A DNA stretch of 64,000 bases from Salinicoccus albus DSM 19776 (GTDB taxonomy: Bacteria > Bacillota > Bacilli > Staphylococcales > Salinicoccaceae), in assembly GCF_000385175.1 (NCBI RefSeq), contig NZ_ARQJ01000029.1, forward strand, positions 104,472-168,471. The letters run 5' to 3'. This document shows positions 9,134-16,288 of the stretch, one piece after another. Position 1 is the stretch's first letter, and each line of letters starts with the position of its first letter. The notes below the pieces were generated by a model. That model made no database searches and was not told the origin of the DNA. It saw only the letters and a program-made list of their open reading frames with translations. The position numbers were made by a program, and so were the translations under genes.

Positions 9134-9673
9134 TTATACCGCCGGCCTGAATCCGCGGGCCTGGAGTTTGCGGGCAAATGCGGCGGTCAGCACAGCAATA
9201 ATCGCATCTTTAATGATGAACGGCAGCACCGCAATCCGAAGCGCCTCTGCAATCCCCGTCGGAGTACCGAGAACAACGTTGAAAATCAGCATGAAGTACA
9301 AACACCCGAGGGTAAAAGACACCAGTAATCCAATGATTCCCGCTGCCGCGGCAGCGATGAAATTCTTATCCTCCCCGGTGACGAGCCCTGCAAAGAACGC
9401 TGCGGGCATCAGCCCGAGTATAAATCCGAACGTCGGCGAAACCAGAGCGCCAATCCCCCCGCTTCCTGCAAAAACAGGCACACCGGCCAATCCGATACAC
9501 ATATACACAAAAGTGCTCAGCACCCCGAGTCTGGGTCCCAGAAGAAAACCGGTCAGCAATGCCATCGGCAGCTGGAAGGTCACCGGCACCGGCCCGACCG
9601 GTATTCTGATCTGCGCACCTATCGCTATTAATGCAGCAAACAATGCAGCATATATAAGATGCTTTGTTTTCAT
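9134..9673 (-). CDS. bioY: BioY biotin transporter substrate-binding component
   Basis: 179-aa membrane protein, the S-component of an energy-coupling-factor transporter that takes up biotin. Seen: about six hydrophobic helices, the GPVPVTFQLPMALLTGFLLGPRLG stretch in pieces (biotin-binding family signature QxxxxLLxGxxLGPRxG) and GLAGVPVFA. Start is the ATG at 9673 with AAGGAG eight bases upstream; an in-frame ATG 15 codons earlier lies within the promoter. No ecfA or ecfT gene is adjacent, so it would use a shared ECF module or act alone. A BirA operator and a promoter lie immediately upstream, so biotin should shut the gene off. Confidence 0.95.
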   Translation of the reverse strand: MKTKHLIYAALFAALIAIGAQIRIPVGPVPVTFQLPMALLTGFLLGPRLGVLSTFVYMCIGLAGVPVFAGSGGIGALVSPTFGFILGLMPAAFFAGLVTGEDKNFIAAAAAGIIGLLVSFTLGCLYFMLIFNVVLGTPTGIAEALRIAVLPFIIKDAIIAVLTAAFARKLQARGFRPAV

Positions 9674-9702
9674 ATCAGGTCTCCTTATGTATTGATATAT
9701 AC

Positions 9703-9731
9703 ATAGTAGCATTGTCACGGGTCATTGTTAA
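9703..9731 (-). promoter_or_regulatory. bioY promoter
   Basis: Minus-strand TTAACA (9726-9731) and TACTAT (9703-9708) are separated by 17 bases. The -35 element lies inside the inner half-site of the BirA operator, so bound BirA would block RNA polymerase. Confidence 0.75.
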
Positions 9732-9756
9732 CCATTAATTTATTCCGGTTAACAAT
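9724..9756. promoter_or_regulatory. BirA operator of bioY
   Basis: Perfect inverted repeat ATTGTTAACC, 13-base spacer, GGTTAACAAT. This matches the Gram-positive BirA box, the operator of the biotin-responsive repressor and biotin ligase. Position over the bioY promoter fits. Confidence 0.92.
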
Positions 9757-9820
9757 TTGTATGAGAAATGTCCTTCGCCCCATAATATTACGGTCATCGC
9801 CATGCGCACCACTTTAGTTT

Positions 9821-9854
9821 CAGCAAAAGAAAACCCCGGACTCAGTGCCGGGGC
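9821..9854 (-). terminator. Terminator after the 2-hydroxyacid dehydrogenase
   Basis: Minus-strand hairpin GCCCCGG with CCGGGG(T), followed by TTTTCTTTTG. It ends the yutE-yutF-dehydrogenase transcript. Confidence 0.85.
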
Positions 9855-9880
9855 TGCCTCTAAATCAATCGTATTAAAAA

Positions 9881-10837
9881 TTATTGGACCGGAGTGATGG
9901 CCTGGCCGCCATTCAACACTTCCATGATATTGTTCACACACAGATTCATCATGTTATTGCGGGTAGCAACGGAGGCGCTGCCGATATGCGGCAGCAGTGT
10001 CATGTTATTCAGTCCGACGAATGGGTGATCGGCCCCGATGGGTTCGTTCTCATAGACGTCCAGTGCTGCACCGCCGATTTCTCCTGATTTTACCGCTTCG
10101 GCCAGGTCCGCTTCTACAACATGGGCACCGCGTCCAATATTGATAAAATGTGCGGAGTTTTTCATGAGGGAGAACGCTTTTTTATCAAATGTATGCTTGG
10201 TCTGATTCGTCAGGGGGGCTGAACATAAGACAAAATCGGATCTTTCCAGCATGGATTCGAAACTTGTGAGTTTAGCGCCGAGTGCTCTGGCCTCTTCTGA
10301 TTCACTTCTGTTGTGATAAAGCACATTGCAGTTGAACCCTTTCAACCGTCTTGCAAATGAGACACCGATGGATCCCATGCCGAAGATGCCGATGGTTTTG
10401 CCGAACACATCTGTACCCGCCATATGATACGGACTCCAGCCGGACCACTCGCCGTCCATGAGTTCCTGATTGGCTTCAAGGACTCTGCGTGCGGATGTCA
10501 GCATTAAAGTGAAGGCGAGTTCTGCTGTTGTTTCCGTCAACACATCAGGTGTGTTTGCGATTACAACCTCACGACGTTCCGCTGCTGCCAGATCAATATT
10601 GTCAAAGCCGACAGCCAGATTTGCAACCACTTTCAACTCCGGTGCATTCTGAAGCATTTCCTCATCCACTTTATCACTCAGCATCGTTAATACTGCATGA
10701 GCATCCCGGGTCTCTGCCAGAAATTTCTCGCGCGGCATCGGCTGTTCATCCGCTTCCCAGACAATGACTTCAAAATCCTTTCGCAGTTTCTGCAGCATAT
10801 CCGGATTAATATTGCGGGTTATAACGACCTTTTTCAA
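9881..10837 (-). CDS. D-2-hydroxyacid dehydrogenase (glyoxylate/hydroxypyruvate reductase type)
   Basis: 318-aa NAD(P)-dependent enzyme that reduces 2-keto acids to D-2-hydroxy acids. Seen: N-terminal catalytic half, NAD fold with GIFGMGSIGVSFARR (about 150-165), and the catalytic Arg in NIGRGAHVVE, Glu in DVYENEP and His in LLPHIGSAS. The motifs fit the GyaR/GhrB group, so glyoxylate or hydroxypyruvate are likely substrates, but which one is not decided by sequence. It starts with TTG directly after the yutF stop; its ribosome site GGAGTG lies inside the end of yutF, so the genes are coupled. Confidence 0.9.
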   Translation of the reverse strand: MKKVVITRNINPDMLQKLRKDFEVIVWEADEQPMPREKFLAETRDAHAVLTMLSDKVDEEMLQNAPELKVVANLAVGFDNIDLAAAERREVVIANTPDVLTETTAELAFTLMLTSARRVLEANQELMDGEWSGWSPYHMAGTDVFGKTIGIFGMGSIGVSFARRLKGFNCNVLYHNRSESEEARALGAKLTSFESMLERSDFVLCSAPLTNQTKHTFDKKAFSLMKNSAHFINIGRGAHVVEADLAEAVKSGEIGGAALDVYENEPIGADHPFVGLNNMTLLPHIGSASVATRNNMMNLCVNNIMEVLNGGQAITPVQ

Positions 10838-11602
10838 TTAATCGACACTCCATTCTGTTAGGTTGTTTATCATATATGTTGGCTGCTTTTCCTTAGCTTC
10901 AACGACTTCCCGTGAGCTCACACCGGTGTTTACATGTAAAGTATCCACGCCCCCGTTGATCCCTGTCAATATATCTGTATCATAATTGTCACCCACCAGC
11001 AGCACCTCCTCTTTTGGAAGATTGAGGGTGTCCACGGCGGCATCCAATATGATCCCCTGCGGCTTGCCGATGACAATGGGTTCTGCGCCCGTCGTCGTGG
11101 TGAGCACGGAGATCAGTGCCCCGGCGCCGGGTACGAACCCCCTTTCAGTCGGGAATTTCTTATCGGGGTTCGTGGCAATCAGTTTGGCACCCTTGCCGAT
11201 AAGAAGGGCAGCATTGGATAATTTCTCATAAGTGATGTCAGTATCCAGCCCCATCACGATATAATCCGCATCTGTTTCTGTAACCCTTATCCCTGAATCT
11301 TCAAGTGTTTGTTTCAGAGAATCTGTGCCGATGACGTATGCTCTCCCTTCAGGATCCGTTTCTTTAAGATAGGCTGCCGTGGCCATCGATGATGTATAAA
11401 GCGTTTCGGGTTTAATATCAAACCCCATATCGATGAGTTTCTGAGCCGCTTCCGCCTGCGTCTTCGTCGCATTGTTCGTCAGAAAGACATACGGAATCTG
11501 CGCTTTATTCAACCGGTCAATAAAATCAATCGCTCCGTCAATCAGGGCACTGCCGCTGTACATCGTGCCATCAAGATCGACCAGGTAACCTTTATACGTC
11601 AT
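10838..11602 (-). CDS. yutF: HAD-family phosphatase, NagD/YutF type
   Basis: 254-aa haloacid-dehalogenase phosphatase of the NagD-like TIGR01457 group. Seen: nucleophile motif DLDGTMYSG near the N-terminus, FLTNNATKT (motif II), GKPQGIILD with the motif III Lys, and LLVGDNYDTDILTG (motif IV). The cap between motifs II and III is the C2 type. Its substrate is probably a small phosphorylated metabolite, not known. ATG at 11602 follows AAAGGAGG; longer starts upstream run through yutE. It overlaps the end of yutE by 11 bases. Confidence 0.9.
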   Translation of the reverse strand: MTYKGYLVDLDGTMYSGSALIDGAIDFIDRLNKAQIPYVFLTNNATKTQAEAAQKLIDMGFDIKPETLYTSSMATAAYLKETDPEGRAYVIGTDSLKQTLEDSGIRVTETDADYIVMGLDTDITYEKLSNAALLIGKGAKLIATNPDKKFPTERGFVPGAGALISVLTTTTGAEPIVIGKPQGIILDAAVDTLNLPKEEVLLVGDNYDTDILTGINGGVDTLHVNTGVSSREVVEAKEKQPTYMINNLTEWSVD

Positions 11603-12023
11603 GCTGGCCTCCTTTGAATGCTGTAATTGCCTGCCCCTCATTTTCAAAGAAGTTATAGACATTCTGTTTATAGTCTCTGTAGGCAGAAAGGTTTCGATTA
11701 AAAGCATTCTTCATTTCAGAACGGTCGAGATTCATATATTTGCGGGTCAGTTCGTTACGCCATTTGAAGGTCTCTCCAAATCTCCTGTTATCCTCCGCAG
11801 GAATCACACCTTCATTTTCCATGATATCCATGACATCCTGATAGCTCCCCGGGTCCCGCAGGATAAAGGCATCGATAATCATATTGCCGACATCCACAGA
11901 TGACTCGATCAGCATATGACAGATCCGTTCCAGGGCCATCCCCTCTGCCTGTTCAAACTGAGCCGTCAGATCTTCAATATAGTCAAGACGGCGGATGAGA
12001 TCATCTTTATCAACAAAATACAT
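11592..12023 (-). CDS. yutE: DUF86/HEPN-like protein YutE
   Basis: 143-aa all-helical protein of the DUF86 (HepT-like) family. HepT toxins are HEPN ribonucleases with an R-x4-6-H motif, paired with a MNT nucleotidyltransferase. Here the corresponding segment reads RNELTRKYMNLD, so the usual His is not at its expected place, and there is no nucleotidyltransferase gene next door. This suggests a housekeeping relative rather than a working toxin; function unknown. ATG at 12023 follows AAAGGAG. It lies in the yutD-yutE-yutF order known from Bacillus and Staphylococcus. Confidence 0.8.
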   Translation of the reverse strand: MYFVDKDDLIRRLDYIEDLTAQFEQAEGMALERICHMLIESSVDVGNMIIDAFILRDPGSYQDVMDIMENEGVIPAEDNRRFGETFKWRNELTRKYMNLDRSEMKNAFNRNLSAYRDYKQNVYNFFENEGQAITAFKGGQHDV

Positions 12024-12133
12024 TGCAGACACTCCTTTTGTATCGTTCCTATTATATGATAGCATAATTTAAATTAAACTGAACCGGCAGGTTCCAGCTC
12101 TCTTTGACAGACTTCGTTCTGAATATGAAGAAT

Positions 12134-12160
12134 GCCCAAAATCCCATGCGGATTTTGGGC
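12134..12160 (-). terminator. Hairpin between yutD and yutE
   Basis: Perfect 11-bp stem GCCCAAAATCC/GGATTTTGGGC with a 5-base loop. T-richness is modest on both strands, so it may act as a terminator or as an RNA-stabilising hairpin. Confidence 0.5.
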
Positions 12161-12175
12161 TGTTTCATCTCTTTT

Positions 12176-12649
12176 TTAATTTTTACCCGCCGATTCATGC
12201 TGGGCGAGTGTCTTGTTTCCAGAGGCTGATTCGGCTTTCTGATGCCGCTTTCCACCGGAGCTCTGATGTTCCTGGTCCCTTGCGTCTGAGGCCGCTGATA
12301 TTTCATCCGCATCAGCTGCCTGACCCATTTTTGGGTCAGGCAGCTCACCTTGCTCCTGTTTTTCCCTGATTTCGGACTTGCTCAATTTTCTTACAACAAA
12401 ATAGGCACATCCGAAATTGCAGTACTCATACAGGTAATCCTGTATGGCACTGAATTTCTTATCTCTCTCCGCCTTAGTCTTACTATCTCTGAAGAAGCCG
12501 GCCAGCCGCAGCTTTTCATAGCCGATATCTCCGACGACATAATCATATTTGTTGAGGACTTCACTGTACTTATCGACAAACTGCTCTTCATCAAAAGCAT
12601 CTCTGTAGTCCTCTATCAGCTCAAAATACATATGATTTATCGTAATCAT
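12176..12649 (-). CDS. yutD: YutD-family (DUF1027) protein with long polar tail
   Basis: 157-aa protein; the first ~105 residues are the DUF1027 domain (MITINHMYFELIED..., DYVVGDIGYEKLRLAGFF, YLYEYCNFGCAYFVVRKL). The last ~50 residues are rich in Ala, Ser, Asp, Gln and His and look disordered; YutD proteins I know of end near the domain. Function unknown. I prefer the ATG at 12649; a GTG at 12661 is possible. The nearest ribosome-like sequence (AAGGGTGAG) lies inside the lipA-like 3' remnant immediately upstream, the place where an intact lipA would normally overlap the yutD translation signals. Confidence 0.85.
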   Translation of the reverse strand: MITINHMYFELIEDYRDAFDEEQFVDKYSEVLNKYDYVVGDIGYEKLRLAGFFRDSKTKAERDKKFSAIQDYLYEYCNFGCAYFVVRKLSKSEIREKQEQGELPDPKMGQAADADEISAASDARDQEHQSSGGKRHQKAESASGNKTLAQHESAGKN

Positions 12650-12653
12650 AGAT

Positions 12654-12725
12654 TTACTCACCCTTCAGTAATTCCTCACCTTTCGCATGTTTGACTTTTT
12701 CTGCAGCATTGACCTGCTCGTCAGC
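12654..12725 (-). pseudogene. lipA: 3' remnant of lipoyl synthase gene
   Basis: On the minus strand 23 codons read ADEQVNAAEKVKHAKGEE and onward to LLKGE then TAA. ADEQVNAA is the motif that follows SSY(H/R) at the C-terminus of Firmicutes LipA. Just upstream the frame reads PFL after a TAA (12735-12737), so the radical-SAM domain is absent. The remnant ends four bases before yutD, where lipA lies in Bacillus and Staphylococcus. I read it as the tail of a deleted lipA, kept perhaps because it carries the yutD ribosome site. A similarity search of this peptide would settle it. Confidence 0.7.
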
Positions 12726-12864
12726 TAAGAAAGGTTACCTATATCGTAGCATACTTAATTCATTTTATGAGAGTATAAATAATTATTATTCAGACAAATA
12801 TGACACAATACACCCATCTTATACGCAACCCCGAACAGAATGATATCCGGAGTGTGCGTACCGA

Positions 12865-14448
12865 TTACGCCTTTTTAACGATGGGTGAATACACGAATCT
12901 TGAAATGACAGTGACGACTGCGAGCAGAATCGCAATTGTCACCAGCGACAGCCATACACTGGTGGTCAGTCCGAGTACAACATAGCCGACAAGTGCAATT
13001 CCAGCAGAAATCAGTGCATAAGGCAACTGTGTAATCACATGTGAAATGTGATTGCTCCCCGCTCCCGTAGAGGAAAGGATGGTGGAGTCTGATATCGGTG
13101 AACAGTGGTCACCGAAAACCGCCCCCGCGAGTACTGCTGCTATGCCCGGCAGGAGCAGATCAGTCGCGCCGAGTGAAATCATAATTTCACCGGTAATCGG
13201 AATGAGTATGCCGAATGAGCCCCAGCTCGTCCCCGTGGCCACTGCCATCAGACATGCAATCGCAAATACCACTGCCAGCAGCATGCCTGTCGGCAGATTG
13301 GATTGTTCAACCATTGCACCGAGCAATTCTCCTGTACCGAGTGCCGAGATGAGCTCGCCGATCATCCACGCAAGCGTCAATACCATTATGGCGGGAAACA
13401 TCGCCATGAAACCGGTTTTCACACCAAGCCAGATTTCTGTCCTGCCAAAATTATTATCCTGCCTGGTATATTTGAAATAATAGAACAATGCGACAATCAG
13501 ACCGGCAGCCCCGCCTGCAAGCAATGAATGTGTCACGAGCGTGTTTTCGAATATTGACAGCAGGTTCCAGGACCCCCCGGTATTTGCACCGGTAATGATC
13601 ATCGCGATGACAACGGTGACAGCGAGTGCCAGAATCGGCACGATCAACGCCCTGGCTGAGCCCTGTTCATGTATTGGCAGACCTTCATCCCCGTCCCCCG
13701 GGGTGTCCCTGCCTGTATCTGCAAGCTGACCTTCATTGATGGCACGCTCCTCGTGTTTGCGCATCGCTCCGATATCAAAACGTGTGATGATAACGATGAA
13801 CATCATGGCAAGTGCCGTGAGCACGTAAAGATTCATCGGGATCATATAGATAAATGCCTGGAACGGTGTCACAGCAACAAGGCCCCCCGCGGCAAGCAGC
13901 GGGGCGACCAGCCCCATGATACCCGCACCCCAGCTGGATATCGGTGCAATCACCGATATAGGTGAAGCTGTCGTATCGATCAGATAGGCGAGTTTAGCTC
14001 TTGAGACACTATACTTATCCGTCAGGGGTTTTGCCACCTGACCGACAATCAAAGCACTGAAATAATCATCGATGAATACGATGATGCCCAAGCATGCGGT
14101 GGCCAGACTGGACCCGCGCCTGGACTTCACTTTTGTCAGCGCCCATGCTGTAAATGCTTTGGCGCCCCCCGACATATTCATGAATGCCGTCATCATGCCA
14201 AGCAATGTCAGGAATATGAGGATAAATGCATTCCATGTGTTGATCGCGCCCTCTGAAACGAATATCATAGCGAATGAATCCCATATGAGCCCGAGCGTCT
14301 CCATGACACTGCCGCCTGCAACAACAAATGCAGACGTCAGGATGCCGACACCGAGACTGATACCCACCCTGCGTGTAACCACAACGAGCAGGAGCGTCAG
14401 AAGCGGCGGCACAAGCGATATATATTCCCAGTTTAAAATGCTTTCCAT
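12865..14448 (-). CDS. NhaC-family transporter, probable lysine transporter (LysW type)
   Basis: 527-aa integral membrane protein with about 12 hydrophobic segments. Family marks of NhaC antiporters are visible: FIDDYFSALIVGQVAKPLTDK, SRAKLAYLIDTTASPISVIAPISSWGA and GDHCSPISDSTILSSTGAG. NhaC relatives exchange Na+ for H+ or carry amino acids with Na+. A full lysine riboswitch with terminator precedes the gene, so the substrate is most likely lysine, as inferred for LysW proteins under the same riboswitch. ATG at 14448 follows GGAGGT. It sits in the position expected for lipA. Confidence 0.88.
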   Translation of the reverse strand: MESILNWEYISLVPPLLTLLLVVVTRRVGISLGVGILTSAFVVAGGSVMETLGLIWDSFAMIFVSEGAINTWNAFILIFLTLLGMMTAFMNMSGGAKAFTAWALTKVKSRRGSSLATACLGIIVFIDDYFSALIVGQVAKPLTDKYSVSRAKLAYLIDTTASPISVIAPISSWGAGIMGLVAPLLAAGGLVAVTPFQAFIYMIPMNLYVLTALAMMFIVIITRFDIGAMRKHEERAINEGQLADTGRDTPGDGDEGLPIHEQGSARALIVPILALAVTVVIAMIITGANTGGSWNLLSIFENTLVTHSLLAGGAAGLIVALFYYFKYTRQDNNFGRTEIWLGVKTGFMAMFPAIMVLTLAWMIGELISALGTGELLGAMVEQSNLPTGMLLAVVFAIACLMAVATGTSWGSFGILIPITGEIMISLGATDLLLPGIAAVLAGAVFGDHCSPISDSTILSSTGAGSNHISHVITQLPYALISAGIALVGYVVLGLTTSVWLSLVTIAILLAVVTVISRFVYSPIVKKA

Positions 14449-14488
14449 CTATGTTACCTCCACCCAGATTTTCAATATGAATAAAGAA

Positions 14489-14524
14489 CGCCACAGCAGC
14501 ATTACAGAATTAGCCACTGTGACG
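14489..14524 (-). terminator. Riboswitch terminator hairpin
   Basis: Minus-strand stem of about 12 bp (CGTCACAG with CTGTGGCG and flanking pairs), followed by TTCTTTATTC. It lies between the lysine aptamer and the transporter start and is the expression platform: with lysine bound it should form and stop transcription. Confidence 0.8.
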
Positions 14525-14700
14525 TCCGATCACTAAGTGTAGCGCATCATCGTAATGACAGCACCCGATCTGTTAAATCGGGCCCCAGCCCGGTCTGCCA
14601 CCGCAGACCCGGACTTCGGCGATCTTCCCTTTCTCCACAGTTCAATGCACGTCCGCTCGTTGTGGATACTGATGAAAATCGCAGCCTCTACCTTCCGTTC
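14525..14700 (-). ncRNA. Lysine riboswitch (L box) aptamer
   Basis: Minus strand carries the ordered conserved blocks of the lysine aptamer: GGTAGAGGCTGCGA, CATCAGTA, GGAGAAAGGGAAGATCGCCGA, the P4 hairpin (GGTCTGC with GCAGACC), then the closing strand with the TGCTGTCATTACGATGATG helix. The order and the AGGGAAG..CGCCGAAG core match the known L box. It lies between a TATAAT promoter and the NhaC-family gene. Exact ends are approximate. Confidence 0.9.
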
Positions 14701-14716
14701 TTCAATTAACATTCAT

Positions 14717-14722
14717 ATTATA
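14717..14722 (-). promoter_or_regulatory. -10 element of the riboswitch transcript
   Basis: Minus-strand TATAAT preceded by TGG (extended -10), about 20 bases ahead of the aptamer. The -35 is weak (TTTATC at 16 bases). Position fits a start just before the riboswitch. Confidence 0.65.
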
Positions 14723-14765
14723 CCATAGAAATCCGCATGATAAAATGCGTCGATTCAATATAGTC

Positions 14766-16073
14766 TTAATTATCATTCACAAAAGAACCTGTACCCTCTG
14801 ATCTGGCATCGCTGGGTTCCTGCCGATCTGCAGCTGCGTTCAATTTGCGAATGTCGGTGCGGATCAGCAGGGAAATAATCAGTGCCAGAACAAACATCGC
14901 TGTAAAGATATATAGTGTCAATGTATAGCTGGACGTGGCCTCATAGATCGTCGATACGATAAACGGACCGGCCAGCCCTGCAGCTGCCCAGGCTGTTAAT
15001 ATATAGCCATGGATGGCGCCGAGCTGTTTCGTGCCAAAGATATCACCAATATACGCAGGTATCGCAGCAAATCCGCCGCCGTAACATGAAATCATGATGA
15101 ACAGCAGGATTGAGAACAAATATTCATTTGTAACAACCGGCAGTAATCCAAAAACTGCGATTTGAATCACAAAAAATGCAGTATATAAGTTCGGACGACC
15201 GATATAATCGGAAATAGATGCCCAGATGAGCCGGCCGCTGCCGTTAAAGACACCCATCACACCCACAATCAACGCTGCTGCTGCAGCTGTTACACCCGTA
15301 ATTTCCTGGGCCATCGGGCTGGCTACGTTTAATATGGCGATGCCACAGGTCACGTTAATGAACAGCATCAGCCATAAGAAATAAAACCTTTTCGTTTTCA
15401 CCGCTTCATTCGCTGTCAGCTGGACAAGGTCTTCGGCTGGTGCCGCCTGAGTGTCTGTTGACTGGCTGTCGGACTGACTGCCGCTTTTAGGGGAATAGCC
15501 TTCAGGCGGCTTTTCCAGATACAGACTGGATATAAGCATAATGAGCAGATAGGCGGCCGCCAGTATGTAAAACGTGGCAGGAATGCTCAATGTCACCATC
15601 AGATATTCCATCACTGGACTGGCAATCATGGCAGCAAAGCCAAACCCCATAATCGCAAGACCTGTTGCCATCCCTCTTCTATCCGGGAACCATTTGACGA
15701 GCGTGGACACGGGCGTGATATAACCGATGCCGAGACCAATACCGCCGAGCACCCCATATCCTAAATATAACAGCCATAAACTTTCGATTGAAACTGCATA
15801 GCCTGCAACCGCCATCCCGGCAGCGAAGAATATTGTCGATACAACTCCGGACACTCGCGGACCATATTTCTCAACGAAATGCCCCATAAATGCCGCTGAA
15901 AGCCCAAGGAATAAAATGGCCAGGCTGAATGTGAATGATACGTCGGATAATGACCAGCCAATTTCTTCCTGCAACGGTCCGGTGAATACGCTCCAGGCAT
16001 AGACGGAACCGATTGAAATATGTATGCCCACCCCAGACAGCGCAATTAACCAGCGATTCTTGTTAACTTCCAA
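14766..16073 (-). CDS. OFA-family MFS transporter (oxalate/formate antiporter-like)
   Basis: 435-aa major-facilitator carrier with 12 hydrophobic segments and a hydrophilic central loop of about 40 residues (KPPEGYSPKSGS...). The N-terminal GIHISIGSVYAWSVFTGPLQEEIGWS and GIGLGIGYITPVSTLVKWFPDRRG are OFA-family marks (oxalate/formate antiporter, relatives of YhjX and OxlT). Likely exchanges small carboxylates; substrate not decided. I favour a TTG at 16073 because GGGGG lies 7 bases away; the ATG two codons earlier abuts the ribosome site. A promoter and a cre-like site lie upstream, suggesting carbon control. Confidence 0.85.
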   Translation of the reverse strand: MEVNKNRWLIALSGVGIHISIGSVYAWSVFTGPLQEEIGWSLSDVSFTFSLAILFLGLSAAFMGHFVEKYGPRVSGVVSTIFFAAGMAVAGYAVSIESLWLLYLGYGVLGGIGLGIGYITPVSTLVKWFPDRRGMATGLAIMGFGFAAMIASPVMEYLMVTLSIPATFYILAAAYLLIMLISSLYLEKPPEGYSPKSGSQSDSQSTDTQAAPAEDLVQLTANEAVKTKRFYFLWLMLFINVTCGIAILNVASPMAQEITGVTAAAAALIVGVMGVFNGSGRLIWASISDYIGRPNLYTAFFVIQIAVFGLLPVVTNEYLFSILLFIMISCYGGGFAAIPAYIGDIFGTKQLGAIHGYILTAWAAAGLAGPFIVSTIYEATSSYTLTLYIFTAMFVLALIISLLIRTDIRKLNAAADRQEPSDARSEGTGSFVNDN

Positions 16074-16112
16074 AATCATACCCCCTTAAAAAAATCTACT
16101 ATACAGATTAAA

Positions 16113-16127
16113 ATGAAAGCGCTGTAT
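16113..16127. promoter_or_regulatory. cre-like site ahead of the OFA transporter
   Basis: ATGAAAGCGCTGTAT matches the CcpA cre consensus WTGNAANCGNWNNCW except one base. It lies downstream of the promoter at 16144-16172, where bound CcpA would block elongation or clearance. Confidence 0.5.
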
Positions 16128-16143
16128 AATATATGATAATACC

Positions 16144-16172
16144 ATTATAATTATTATATTGCATTTTTACAA
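16144..16172 (-). promoter_or_regulatory. Promoter of the OFA transporter
   Basis: Minus-strand TTGTAA (16167-16172) and perfect TATAAT (16144-16149) with 17-base spacing, in a very AT-rich stretch. Confidence 0.7.
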
Positions 16173-16184
16173 TAACACTTTACA

Positions 16185-16231
16185 AAGAAAAAGCTGTACA
16201 CGTAAGGCAGTTTCCCTATCGTGTACAGCTT
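16185..16231 (-). terminator. Terminator after yunD
   Basis: Minus-strand hairpin with a perfect 12-bp stem (AAGCTGTACACG/CGTGTACAGCTT) and a 17-base loop, then TTTTCTTTG. Ends the yunE-yunD transcript. Confidence 0.9.
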
Positions 16232-16288
16232 GGATTAATGATGGATATCAGAAATGTAAAAGTGATTCATTTGGGCCGGATTCCCGTG

